A program made the translations under genes and the position numbers. Below are positions 8,881 to 16,479 of a DNA stretch of 64,000 bases, piece after piece (position 1 is the first letter of the stretch; every line of letters begins with the position of its first letter). The DNA is from a virus, in the IMG/VR virus record IMGVR_UViG_3300031649_000001, positions 47,262 to 111,261 of that record, one strand, 5' to 3'. The notes under the pieces were generated by a model. The model worked only from the letters and a program-made list of their open reading frames with translations. It had not been told where the DNA came from and made no database searches.

Positions 8881-9759
8881 ATGCCCGTCATCAACCCCAC
8901 CGTCCCCGGCCCCATCACACCGGACGGCTCGGGACCGTGCGCGTGGCCGCTGGACACCGCGTGCGCCCCGGAGTTCCCGCCGCTCGTGGCCGACTGGACC
9001 CCTCAGCACGTCCTTGCCGTGGAGATCGCCACGGAGCTGCTGTGGGCGCGTACCGCCGGGCGGTACGGGCTGTGCCCGGAGCTGATCCGGCCGTGCCGCC
9101 GGGCGTGCTCCCCCGACCGCCACGGGACCGGCTGGCTCTGGGACCCCCAGCAGACCGCCCCCCTCAACCCCTACCTGGACGAGCGCGGCAAGTGGTTCAA
9201 CTTCGGGTGCGGGTGCTCCCGGGAGAACTGCGGCTGCAAGCCCCTGTGCACCATCCGCCTGCCCGGCCCGGTCAACGCGGTGGTGGAGGTCCGCGTGGAC
9301 GGGGAGGTGCTCCCGCCCGACGAATACGTGCTCCACCGGCGCTCCGGCTACGGCGACCTGATCCGCAAGGGCGGCCTGGAGGGCGAGTGCTGGCCGACCT
9401 GTCAAGACCTGGAGAAGGACGTCACCGAACCCGGAACGTTCTCCGTGCTGTACCTGCGCGGGAAGGCCGTCCCCGCCGCCGGGATGCGCGCGCTCGGCTC
9501 CCTCGCCAACGAGATCTACAAGCAGTGCACCGGCGCCCGGGGCTGCCGCCTGCCGGAGCGGGTCCAGACCGTCACGAGGGAGGGCGTCACGTACGAGATG
9601 TTCGACCCCGGGGAGTGGCTGGACAAGGGCTACACCGGCCTGCGCGACGTGGACACGTGGATCGCCACGGTGAACCCCAACAGCCTGCGCCAGCCCAGCG
9701 CCGTGTTCAGCCTCGACCTTGACCCGGCGCCGTGGGCGCAGCGAGGAGACCAGCCGTGA
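8881..9759 (+). CDS. Head-to-tail adaptor-like protein
   Basis: 292 residues; ATG at 8881 behind GGGGGAGG. The N-terminal third reads WTPQHVLAVEIATELLWARTAGRYGLC, typical of actinophage gp6/gp15-like head-tail adaptors, and is followed by a Cys-rich insert (FGCGCSRENCGCKPLC near residue 110). A C-terminal helix (LGSLANEIYKQC) and a segment on orientation of the connector (DVDTWIATVNPNS) complete the pattern. Its stop overlaps the next gene by GTGA. It acts in the connector between portal and tail. The family assignment is by pattern memory and position, so moderate to good confidence. Confidence 0.7.
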   Translation: MPVINPTVPGPITPDGSGPCAWPLDTACAPEFPPLVADWTPQHVLAVEIATELLWARTAGRYGLCPELIRPCRRACSPDRHGTGWLWDPQQTAPLNPYLDERGKWFNFGCGCSRENCGCKPLCTIRLPGPVNAVVEVRVDGEVLPPDEYVLHRRSGYGDLIRKGGLEGECWPTCQDLEKDVTEPGTFSVLYLRGKAVPAAGMRALGSLANEIYKQCTGARGCRLPERVQTVTREGVTYEMFDPGEWLDKGYTGLRDVDTWIATVNPNSLRQPSAVFSLDLDPAPWAQRGDQP

Positions 9760-10271
9760 CCACCCCCGTCCTCACCCCCGAGCAGGCCGACCCGGTCCTG
9801 GGCCCCAAGCTCCAGAGCTTTCTGGCGTGCGTGTGTGCGGAGCTGGCCGACGCCGGGCGGCCGGTGTGTCACTGCTGCCTGGTATGGGGAGCGACCCGGC
9901 CCCCGGCCGACTACTGCGACTGCGACTGTGCGGACGGCCACGGCCAGGCGTACGTGCGGGTGGTCCGGCTGGACCCCCAGTCCACCGGCAACCGGACCAC
10001 GATGATGAAGTGCCAGCCGGTACGGGTGCGCGCCTGGGTGGAGGCCGGTGTGTACCGGTGCGTGCCGACCGGCGACGGCGGCGAGCCCGTCACCTGCGAC
10101 GAGCGGACCGAGTCCGCCTGGGGGTTCATCCGCGACGCCCGCGCCCTGCGGGCGGCGGTCGCCTGCTGCGACGCCCTCAAGAAGGACCGCATCGAGTTCA
10201 TGTCCCAGGACCCCGCCGACGTCTCCGGCGGCTGTTCCGGCGTCTCCGTCCAGTTCACCCTGGATCTCTGA
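9756..10271 (+). CDS. Head-tail connector / tail terminator-like protein
   Basis: 171 residues, starting at the GTG that overlaps the adaptor stop (GTGA). It is rich in Cys near residues 25-60 (CVCAELADAGRPVCHCC, DYCDCDCADGHG) and has a conserved-looking beta core (QAYVRVVRLDP, RVRAWVEAGVYRC). In related phages the gene after the adaptor encodes a head-closure or tail-terminator protein, and the small alpha/beta layout fits. The Cys cluster could bind zinc. Confidence in a connector role rests mainly on position. Confidence 0.6.
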   Translation: MTTPVLTPEQADPVLGPKLQSFLACVCAELADAGRPVCHCCLVWGATRPPADYCDCDCADGHGQAYVRVVRLDPQSTGNRTTMMKCQPVRVRAWVEAGVYRCVPTGDGGEPVTCDERTESAWGFIRDARALRAAVACCDALKKDRIEFMSQDPADVSGGCSGVSVQFTLDL

Positions 10272-10321
10272 TGTACTGACCCCCGTGTCTGAGCCCTTGG
10301 CGGGTCCGGACCCTGTGCGTC

Positions 10322-10351
10322 GAGGCCCCGAGGGTGGTTCCCCGGGGCCTC
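10322..10351 (+). terminator. Hairpin terminator ending the first structural block
   Basis: GAGGCCCCG (10322-10330) pairs with CGGGGCCTC (10343-10351). It lies 50 bases past the connector stop, just before the promoter at 10396, so it separates virion genes from the accessory block. Confidence 0.6.
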
Positions 10352-10395
10352 CGCCGTTCCCCCCTCCTCCGTGACCGCCCTCCTACGCACTGTGA

Positions 10396-10450
10396 TGAGA
10401 CACGGGGTTTGCGCACGGGGATGCGGGCCTATAACGTTGCGCCCCGTCAC
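10396..10450 (+). promoter_or_regulatory. Symmetrical-family promoter upstream of the lipoprotein gene
   Basis: The TGAGACACGGGG arm begins at 10396. The -35 is TTGCGC (10409-10414), the spacer is 17 bp, and the -10 is TAACGT (10432-10437), followed by CCCCGTCAC. Same layout as the 20 other copies. Confidence 0.7.
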
Positions 10451-10481
10451 AACCTGCACACATCACCCTGGGGGGACCCAA

Positions 10482-10934
10482 ATGATTCACAACCGGCTCA
10501 AGCATGCCGCCGTCACCGCCGTCGCCGCCCTGGCGCTGGCCGCCTTCGCCACCGCCTGCGAGGACACCACCGCCGACACCGGCTCGTCCTCCAGCTCCGA
10601 GGCCAAGAAGGACACCGAGACCAAGGCACCGTCCAAGTCCGTCGCCGACCAGTTCGCCGCGTACGTCGCCAAGAGCGGCACCGCGAACGAGAAGGCCGCC
10701 GCCAAGCACGTCGTCAAGATCCAGGGCGGCGACGACAACAACGACATCGCCGACACGGCCGACATCCACACGGACCTCAAGGGCGACCTGATGGACCAGG
10801 GCGTCACCGGCTCCGCCAAGCTGCTCTCCTCCGCCTTCGCCGACTTCCAGGAGAGCCGGGGCAAGGACAGCAAGAACGGCCTGGTCACGGTCTACAACGC
10901 GTCCGGCGACATCATCGGGAACGGACAGTACTGA
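10482..10934 (+). CDS. Secreted lipoprotein, possible superinfection-exclusion factor
   Basis: 150 residues from ATG 10482 (GGGGGGA upstream). The N terminus has a basic segment, a hydrophobic core (AAVTAVAALALAAFA) and a lipobox ending at Cys26 (ATAC), then a flexible Thr/Ser/Asp stretch. The mature domain is small and soluble (SVADQFAAYVAKSGTANEK, DIHTDLKGDLMDQG). It should be lipid-anchored on the outer face of the cell membrane. It has its own promoter and sits outside the virion genes, which suggests expression in the infected or lysogenic cell. Phage lipoproteins often block entry of related phages; that role is inference. Confidence 0.75.
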   Translation: MIHNRLKHAAVTAVAALALAAFATACEDTTADTGSSSSSEAKKDTETKAPSKSVADQFAAYVAKSGTANEKAAAKHVVKIQGGDDNNDIADTADIHTDLKGDLMDQGVTGSAKLLSSAFADFQESRGKDSKNGLVTVYNASGDIIGNGQY

Positions 10935-10936
10935 CC

Positions 10937-11515
10937 ATGACGACACCGCCCGCAGCCTTCCCGCCGCCGCCCCCGATACCCCCGCACCAGCCCCAGGCTC
11001 AGCCGTCGCGTCGGCGCGTGCTGGTGGCCGTGGCCCTCGCCGGGGTGGTGCTGGTCGCGGCGACCGCCGGGATCACCACGGCCATCGTGTCCGGCTCCGA
11101 AGACCCGAAGCCGGGCGAGCCCCGCCCCGCCGCCACCGCCTCCACGGCTGCCGAACCGCTGCTCACGGAGGAGCCGGAGGAGGAGCCCCAGGCGGCGTAC
11201 AACACGGAGCCCGACGCGAGCGACTTCACGCTGACGCTGAAGAAGAAGCGCCAGCAGTGCTTCGGGTCGGCCGGGTGCAACGTGACCGTGGAGCCCGACC
11301 TCTCGTACACGGCCGTGCTGCCGCTGGACCCCGAGGTCGCCTACTCCATCACCTATGAGATCAAGGGCGGCGACGACGGCCCGGTGATCGAGACGCTGGA
11401 GCTCACCGACGGCGACCAGCTCTCCTACTCGGAGGTCAGTGTGAGCACCCCGGGCAGCGGCACCAAGCTGACTGCGGAGGTGACGGACGTCGAGAGCGAC
11501 GGGTCCGCGTACTGA
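10937..11515 (+). CDS. Single-pass membrane protein with Pro-rich N terminus
   Basis: 192 residues; ATG two bases after the lipoprotein stop, so the two are co-transcribed. Residues 1-25 are Pro/Gln rich. One transmembrane helix spans about 27-50 (VLVAVALAGVVLVAATAGITTA), followed by an acidic Pro/Glu linker and a beta-rich extracytoplasmic domain with two cysteines (QQCFGSAGCNVTV). The topology is like many actinobacterial membrane-anchored proteins. With the neighbouring lipoprotein it may form an envelope module altering the host surface, for example superinfection exclusion. No family was recognised. Confidence 0.75.
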   Translation: MTTPPAAFPPPPPIPPHQPQAQPSRRRVLVAVALAGVVLVAATAGITTAIVSGSEDPKPGEPRPAATASTAAEPLLTEEPEEEPQAAYNTEPDASDFTLTLKKKRQQCFGSAGCNVTVEPDLSYTAVLPLDPEVAYSITYEIKGGDDGPVIETLELTDGDQLSYSEVSVSTPGSGTKLTAEVTDVESDGSAY

Positions 11516-11528
11516 TCCACGCTGATGA

Positions 11529-11558
11529 GGGCCGCCCGCTGCCGGGGCGGCCCTCTTC
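11529..11558 (+). terminator. Intrinsic terminator after the envelope gene pair
   Basis: GGGCCGCCC (11529-11537) and GGGCGGCCC (11545-11553) form a 9-bp stem with a 7-base loop, followed by TCTTC. It ends the two-gene operon from 10482. Confidence 0.75.
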
Positions 11559-11570
11559 GCGTCGACAGGG

Positions 11571-11623
11571 TGAGACATGAGGTTTGCGCGCACAGGACTG
11601 TGATGCTAACGTCGTGTCTCACG
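11571..11623 (+). promoter_or_regulatory. Symmetrical-family promoter for the 11669 gene
   Basis: TGAGACATGAGG arm, -35 TTGCGC (11584-11589), 17-bp spacer, -10 TAACGT (11607-11612), then CGTGTCTCAC. The leader hairpin GGGGGC-GCC-GCCCCC follows, then a GAGGAG ribosome site. Confidence 0.75.
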
Positions 11624-11668
11624 ACACCGGGGGCGCCGCCCCCACCACGACCAGCCGAGGAGCCCGCC

Positions 11669-12910
11669 ATGGCCGCCAAGACCACCGCCACCGTCGAGAC
11701 CACCATCACCACCCTGACCGGCGAGGCCTTCGCGACCGTCGGCTGGTCCACCAGCCGCACCAAGGTAGACGAGGTCCGCGAGTACAAGTGGACCGCCCCC
11801 CACGCCCTCAAGGTGTGGCGCTTCGCCCGCATGGACGACCAGTGGTTCGGCTTCTGCTGGAAGTGCGACGGCGCCGGGAACATCGGCTACGGCCCCGACA
11901 ACGGCGTCTGCTGGGAGTGCTCCGGCCACGGCCTCCGCGACTACTGGACGGTCGGCGAGGAGTTCGACACCAAGCTCCGCAACATCGAGCGCTCCGTGAA
12001 GGCCGAGTCCACCAAGCAGGCCAAGGCTATCGCCGCCCGCCACGCCGAGATCGCCGAGTGGCGCGCCGCCAACCCCGAGCTGATCACCTGGGCCGAGGCC
12101 AAGACCCCCACCGGCACCGAGCCCCACGAGGTCCTGACCGGAGAGACCCAGGACGTGTACGACGGCTACACCCCCAACGTCCAGTACGCCATCCGCTGCG
12201 TCCGCTACGGCACCGCCCTGGACCGCAAGCTCACCGGCCTGCTCCGCAAGGTGATCGCCGACGAGGCCAACGCCCCGGCCGTCAAGCCCAGCCGCCACGC
12301 CGGTGCGGAGGGCGACCGCCCGACCATCACCGGCAAGGTCGTCATGTGGCGCAACAACGAGGAGGACGGCTACCTCACCGTCAAGGTGGAGGGCGAGGGC
12401 GCCGACACCGGCATCACCTTCTTCACCAACACCAGTTCCGCCTCCGCCTACGAGCTGGAGGAGGGCGACCTGGTGATGGTCAAGGCGACCATTAAGCGCA
12501 ACGAGGTGTACCGGGTGACCGGCCAGAAGTCGGACCGCGTCGGCCGCGCCGTCTTCACCAAGGTCGACGAGATCCCCGCCCCCGCCGCGCCGGTCGCCAC
12601 GGTCGCTGAGACGGCCCCGCAGGCGCCGGTTGAGACCCCGGCCCCGGCCGCCCCCGCCAGCGAGCCCACGACCCCGCAGAGCGACGCCACGCCCGTCCGC
12701 AAGACCGGCCGCCGCGCAGCCCAGGGCGCGTCCTCCGTGGACGGCTGGGAGCTGCTCTACGACAAGCCCAAGGCGGGCGCCGAGGTGGTCCGCAAGGACG
12801 GCCGCTACGCCCTCGCCTGCAAGACCCACCGCACCCTCCACCACCTGGACCGCCTCTCCGACGAGGGCAAGGTCCGCAAGGCGGGCGGCTGGTGCACCGA
12901 GTGCCACTGA
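11669..12910 (+). CDS. WELLYDKP-family protein with DnaJ-like zinc centre and OB-like domain
   Basis: 413 residues; ATG at 11669 behind GAGGAG. Residues 60-90 hold two CxxCxGxG units (CWKCDGAG at 63-70, CWECSGHG at 81-88), as in DnaJ-type zinc centres. Residues about 265-325 are beta-rich with an OB-like look (TITGKVVMWRNNEEDGYL ... LVMVKATIKRN). A Pro/Ala linker leads to the shared C-terminal domain (GWELLYDKP at about 359-367, C-x2-H, ending WCTECH). It is the largest of seven paralogues and follows its own promoter and leader hairpin. Zinc binding and nucleic-acid binding are inferred; function is unknown. Confidence 0.8.
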   Translation: MAAKTTATVETTITTLTGEAFATVGWSTSRTKVDEVREYKWTAPHALKVWRFARMDDQWFGFCWKCDGAGNIGYGPDNGVCWECSGHGLRDYWTVGEEFDTKLRNIERSVKAESTKQAKAIAARHAEIAEWRAANPELITWAEAKTPTGTEPHEVLTGETQDVYDGYTPNVQYAIRCVRYGTALDRKLTGLLRKVIADEANAPAVKPSRHAGAEGDRPTITGKVVMWRNNEEDGYLTVKVEGEGADTGITFFTNTSSASAYELEEGDLVMVKATIKRNEVYRVTGQKSDRVGRAVFTKVDEIPAPAAPVATVAETAPQAPVETPAPAAPASEPTTPQSDATPVRKTGRRAAQGASSVDGWELLYDKPKAGAEVVRKDGRYALACKTHRTLHHLDRLSDEGKVRKAGGWCTECH

Positions 12911-12917
12911 CCGCCCC

Positions 12918-12943
12918 GCCCCCCGGCCGCCCGGCCGGGGGGC
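12918..12943 (+). terminator. GC palindrome after the 11669 gene
   Basis: GCCCCCCGGCC (12918-12928) pairs with GGCCGGGGGGC (12933-12943) around a GCCC loop, seven bases after the TGA. Likely terminator, at least partial since small genes follow. Confidence 0.6.
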
Positions 12944-12945
12944 CG

Positions 12946-12957
12946 ATCCACGCAGAT
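12946..12957. promoter_or_regulatory. ATCC box (12-bp palindromic motif)
   Basis: ATCCACGCAGAT, ending 9 bases before the ATG at 12967. An AGAGAG purine run follows and may serve as ribosome site. Confidence 0.6.
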
Positions 12958-12966
12958 AGAGAGCGC

Positions 12967-13446
12967 ATGTTCACCAAGGAGTGGTACGCCGACCCCGCCG
13001 ACCTGATGCGCGGCTGGGTGACGCTGACCGAGCACACCCAGTGGTCCCCGACCCGGGGCTGGGAGATCACCGGCTACACCGTCCACGCCACCCACTGGAG
13101 CCTGCCCGAGGGCGAGCCCGGGTTCCTCCCCCACAGCACCGGCCAGCCCATCGCCGAGTGGGCCGACGCGCTGGCCGCGTACGTGGACCGGCTGTCGGAG
13201 CTGGACGCCGCCAACCGGCAGAAGCCCGCGCCGCTCCCGCCGCAGGTGCAGACCCTGACCGGGCTGGCCGACATCCGGTGGGTGCGCCTGTCGGAACTCA
13301 AGGACGGCGACCACATCAAGGACTCCCACGGCTGGCAGGTGATCCAGGACGTGGAGCACGCCGACGGCCGTACCCGCTGGAGCCTGGTCGGCGACGACCA
13401 CCGCGCCGTGTGGCCTTCCAGCCAGGCCATCCAGCGCACCACCTGA
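12967..13446 (+). CDS. Hypothetical protein
   Basis: 159 residues starting at ATG 12967 after an AGAGAGCGC stretch. It is Trp-rich (WYADPADLMRGWVTLTEHTQW, ATHWSLPEG) and has a C-terminal part with an SH3/KOW-like feel (SELKDGDHIKDSHGWQVIQDV). No transmembrane segment or signal. It begins a run of small genes joined by ATCC boxes and short overlaps (12967-19009). Family not recognised. Confidence 0.75.
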   Translation: MFTKEWYADPADLMRGWVTLTEHTQWSPTRGWEITGYTVHATHWSLPEGEPGFLPHSTGQPIAEWADALAAYVDRLSELDAANRQKPAPLPPQVQTLTGLADIRWVRLSELKDGDHIKDSHGWQVIQDVEHADGRTRWSLVGDDHRAVWPSSQAIQRTT

Positions 13447-13457
13447 TCCACGCAGAC
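13446..13457. promoter_or_regulatory. ATCC box overlapping a stop codon
   Basis: ATCCACGCAGAC; its first base is the last base of the TGA that ends the 12967 gene. AGAGAGAGG follows as a possible ribosome site for the next gene. Confidence 0.6.
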
Positions 13458-13478
13458 AGAGAGAGGACCAAGCCAGCC

Positions 13479-13724
13479 ATGATCCTGCGCCAGTACCGCC
13501 TGACCCTGACCCACTACCGCGACAGCAAGGTGATCGGGGAGCCGGTCATCGTGCCCGCCCCCCACCACGCCGGTGACCTCCTGGTCCACGACGGCGACGT
13601 GTGGGAGGTGATCCGCTGCGAGACCCAGCTCCCCGACCCGCGCGAGACGGCCGAGGAGGCCCGCGAGCCCATCGAGGTGAACGTCGTGGTCGGCGAGGTC
13701 GCGGACCACCTGACCGACCGCTGA
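13479..13724 (+). CDS. Small hypothetical protein
   Basis: 81 residues; ATG at 13479 after AGAGAGAGGACC. The N-terminal half is beta-rich (RQYRLTLTHYRDSKVIGEPVIV), followed by HHAGDLLVHDGDVWEVIRCET, resembling the C-terminal half of the preceding protein (DGDHIK...GWQVIQDVE), so the two may share a small beta-barrel. Codon use matches its neighbours. Function unknown. Confidence 0.7.
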   Translation: MILRQYRLTLTHYRDSKVIGEPVIVPAPHHAGDLLVHDGDVWEVIRCETQLPDPRETAEEAREPIEVNVVVGEVADHLTDR

Positions 13725-13735
13725 TCCACGCAGAC
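13724..13735. promoter_or_regulatory. ATCC box overlapping a stop codon
   Basis: ATCCACGCAGAC; the A is shared with the TGA of the 13479 gene. Followed by AGAAAGAGG before the next start. Confidence 0.6.
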
Positions 13736-13755
13736 CGAGAAAGAGGACGCACCGC

Positions 13756-14367
13756 ATGACGCACACCTGGGGCCCGGACCACATCATCCACGTGGACCTG
13801 GAAGATGACCGCGACCGCGCCAGCGACGACTACAGCCGGTACGGCTCCTACGTCGGCGCCCGCGAACTCAGCTTCCAAGACACCTGGGCCAAGCCCGAGC
13901 TGAAGCCCGCTGAGCCCATCGCGTTCGCGGCGACCGCCTGGACGGTGGCCTGCCCGCCCATCATGTCGCCCGGCCTGGTGGACTGGCGCCCCGACATCCA
14001 CAAGATCGAGATCGGCTACGACGAAGACGGCCACGACCTGATGGCCACCGTGGAACTCCCCCTTGAGCACCACCAGTTGGCCGCCAAGATCCCCTACCAG
14101 TACCAGGACTGGGCCCGGCACAACCACTGGCGCGGCGACGACTACGTCTACCTGATGCACGGCGGCGTCCGCAGGGGCAAGCCCACCGTCACCGCCCTGG
14201 TCACCGTCCAGCACATCCTCACCTCGGTCACGCTGGTCACCCCGCCCGCCCACCCCACCGGCCGCGCCCTGGTGGACGCGGCCCTCCAGTCCGTGGAACT
14301 GACGGCCGCCGCCCTCAACGCGGAGCTTCCGGAGATCATCAACCGGGTGCAGGGGCGGGACCGATGA
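13756..14367 (+). CDS. Hypothetical protein
   Basis: 203 residues; ATG at 13756 behind AAAGAGG. Mixed alpha/beta composition with several His/Trp/Tyr-rich motifs (HTWGPDHIIHVDLEDDRDR, YQYQDWARHNHWRGDDYVY) and an amphipathic C-terminal helix (ALVDAALQSVELTAAALNAEL). The stop overlaps the next gene by ATGA. No recognised domain. Its place in a tight gene string suggests an early or accessory role. Confidence 0.75.
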   Translation: MTHTWGPDHIIHVDLEDDRDRASDDYSRYGSYVGARELSFQDTWAKPELKPAEPIAFAATAWTVACPPIMSPGLVDWRPDIHKIEIGYDEDGHDLMATVELPLEHHQLAAKIPYQYQDWARHNHWRGDDYVYLMHGGVRRGKPTVTALVTVQHILTSVTLVTPPAHPTGRALVDAALQSVELTAAALNAELPEIINRVQGRDR

Positions 14368-14912
14368 GCCGCGCCCGCCGGTACCCGGTCGGCGGCGACC
14401 CCGGCCCCATCCCCGCAGATAAGCCGGTGCCGACCAAGAACCAGATCCTGGTCATCGTGGACTCGGCCCGCGACCCCATGACCCGGCCCGCCATCCTGCT
14501 GGCGGCAGCCCGCCTGTTCGACGTGCAGCCGCCCGGCCAGCGCGCAGAAGAGGCCACCCGGTGGGCCCGCCGGGTGATGAACTACCCGGCCGCCGAACGC
14601 CTCCTGGACCGGATGGAGATCGACGAGCTGATCACCGGCTCGGAGGCGTGGGAGTGGGCCCAGGTGGGCCACCCCATCGGCGGCGCCCAGGCGCGGACCA
14701 CATACTTCTTCACCGCCCGCCAGGCCCTCGCGCTCCGGGGGCGTAACGAACACCACCGGGACGACGTCCTATGGGGGCAGGCGGAGCGCGCCGCCGACTC
14801 GCTGATGAGGAAGCTCCACAGCGGCGAGTGGGAGCGCGCCAGGGACACGGCGTACGCCGCCCTCCTGAAAGGGCTGCCCGCTCCATACACAGACGCACAG
14901 GAGCCCTCATGA
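14364..14912 (+). CDS. Hypothetical helical protein
   Basis: 182 residues; ATGA overlap with the previous gene and another ATGA with the next. Mostly alpha-helical, with NQILVIVDSARDPMTRPAI near residues 26-44 and an ARTTYFFTARQALALRGRN segment near 110. The ATCC box at 14409-14420 lies inside the early coding region. No transmembrane segment. Family not recognised. Confidence 0.7.
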   Translation: MSRARRYPVGGDPGPIPADKPVPTKNQILVIVDSARDPMTRPAILLAAARLFDVQPPGQRAEEATRWARRVMNYPAAERLLDRMEIDELITGSEAWEWAQVGHPIGGAQARTTYFFTARQALALRGRNEHHRDDVLWGQAERAADSLMRKLHSGEWERARDTAYAALLKGLPAPYTDAQEPS

Positions 14913-15400
14913 CCGAGCCCGCCACCCCGCCGGAGTTCCGGCGGCCCGAGCGCCTGACCCAGGTCCCCGAGTACCTGATCAAGCAGGCCGTCACCAACAT
15001 CACCGCCCTGGTCGACCACGACACGGAGAAGTGCGACGAGGTAGTACGCCGGGTGCTGGCGGCGCTGCTTCTGGCCGCGCCGGACATGCCCGACGCGCTG
15101 ACCTACCGCTACCCCGACGGCTACGCCACGGACGAACCGATGCACACGGCGGCGGTCCACGTCTGCAAGTGGGGGATGCTCCGCCGCAACGGCGACGTGG
15201 TCATGTGCGCCCTGGACGAGCCCTACGAGGACGGCGACCCCGGCCCCGGCCACGACACCCCCGGCGAGCACGGCTGGCGCGACGCCGACGCCGACGACGA
15301 CCACACGCCGTTCCGCGAGAGCGACCCGCGCGCCTTCCACGCGCCCACCTGGGAGGGCGCCGTCCGCCCGCCCGTAGAGATCTCCACCCACCACCTGTAG
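14909..15400 (+). CDS. Hypothetical protein with acidic C terminus
   Basis: 163 residues; overlaps the previous stop (ATGA) with GGAGCCC upstream. Residues 20-60 are helical (LIKQAVTNITALVDHDTEKC). A central section carries Cys and His (HTAAVHVCKWGMLRRNGDVVMC), and the tail is Asp/Gly/His rich (GHDTPGEHGWRDADADDDH), perhaps metal binding. Function unknown. Confidence 0.7.
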   Translation: MTEPATPPEFRRPERLTQVPEYLIKQAVTNITALVDHDTEKCDEVVRRVLAALLLAAPDMPDALTYRYPDGYATDEPMHTAAVHVCKWGMLRRNGDVVMCALDEPYEDGDPGPGHDTPGEHGWRDADADDDHTPFRESDPRAFHAPTWEGAVRPPVEISTHHL

Positions 15401-15411
15401 GGAGCCACCGC

Positions 15412-15936
15412 ATGCCCGAGCCCGCCCGGCCCGCCTGCCCGACCGGCGGCGAGCACCCGCCGCCGCCCCACCTGACCGCCACGTTCCCGCCGGTGGCCGA
15501 CCGGCCCAACCTGGGCAAGGTGCTGACCGCCGCCTGGCACGACTGCAAGCCGTGCATGGACCGGCACCGGGGCCTCGCCGTGGAGCACCCCGAACTCATC
15601 GAGGCCCTGTTCGGGATCTGGCTGATGTGGATGGCGATCACCGCCGACGCCCTGGAGCGGCCGACCGTGGAGACGGCCGCCGAGCTGGCGGACAGCTTCC
15701 TGCCGCCCGGCTCGCCCCAGCCCACCGATGACACCCGCGCCATCCTCATCTCCACCACCCTGAAGGTGACGCCCGGCCCTCTGGGCAAGCCGGTCAACAC
15801 CTGGGGCCACGCCGAGGTCACCAGCCTGATCGGCGCCATGTTCCACGACGGGCGCTCGCTGGTCTGGACCGACTCGCTGTCCTTCCTCACGGGCGTCCTG
15901 CGGGGCGAGGCCCGTGCCATCGCCGAGAGCAACTAG
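15412..15936 (+). CDS. Hypothetical protein with HxCxxC-type motif
   Basis: 174 residues; ATG at 15412, with GGAGCC upstream. After a Pro-rich start it has AAWHDCKPCMDRHRGLA near residues 40-56, a possible metal or Fe-S site. A hydrophobic helix follows (EALFGIWLMWMAITADAL) that could be buried or membrane-associated. The C terminus is alpha/beta. No family recognised. Confidence 0.7.
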   Translation: MPEPARPACPTGGEHPPPPHLTATFPPVADRPNLGKVLTAAWHDCKPCMDRHRGLAVEHPELIEALFGIWLMWMAITADALERPTVETAAELADSFLPPGSPQPTDDTRAILISTTLKVTPGPLGKPVNTWGHAEVTSLIGAMFHDGRSLVWTDSLSFLTGVLRGEARAIAESN

Positions 15937-15945
15937 GAGCAGAGC

Positions 15946-16479
15946 ATGACCATCTACGCCACTCACCGGCACAGCACCAACACCAAGACCACCGGCCCGC
16001 TGGAGGCGTTCCCGTCCGTGGAGCGGGCCAGCGTCGCGCTCCAGCTCCGCGCCCGCAAGCAGGAGTCCGGCACCTACTACCTGGACGAAGACACCGACGT
16101 CACGCCCCGGCCCCCGGTGCAGTTCCCGGAGGCCGACCTGACCGGCTACCTGCTGGTCTGGCGGCGCAAGGGCGGCGAGGCCCGGCCCGAGCCCGGCGAG
16201 GAGCCGGAGGAGCGGTGGCGCCTGACGGCGGGGGGCGCCGTCATCAAGGAGCCGTACGCCGACCGCGACCCGGCCTACGAGCTGCCCCAGCTCACCCCGA
16301 AGGAGCGCCGCACCAAGGCGCTCCACGCCCTTCGCGAGGTACCCCCGCTCACCGATGAGTTCCGCGCCGGACTGGACCCCATGTGGAAGCGGGTGCTGCG
16401 GGACCTGGTCCAGGACACCGAGGCCGAGGACGCCATCCTCCGCGTGATGCAGACCGCATGGAAGACCGACCAGAAGTGA
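15946..16479 (+). CDS. Hypothetical protein
   Basis: 177 residues; ATG at 15946 behind AGGAGCAGAGC, a good ribosome site. It begins with a His/Thr-rich stretch (YATHRHSTNTKTTGPLEAF), then a charged middle with Arg/Glu repeats (ARPEPGEEPEERWRL) and a helical C terminus. The stop overlaps the arginase-like gene (GTGA). Nothing in the sequence points to a known family. Confidence 0.7.
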   Translation: MTIYATHRHSTNTKTTGPLEAFPSVERASVALQLRARKQESGTYYLDEDTDVTPRPPVQFPEADLTGYLLVWRRKGGEARPEPGEEPEERWRLTAGGAVIKEPYADRDPAYELPQLTPKERRTKALHALREVPPLTDEFRAGLDPMWKRVLRDLVQDTEAEDAILRVMQTAWKTDQK

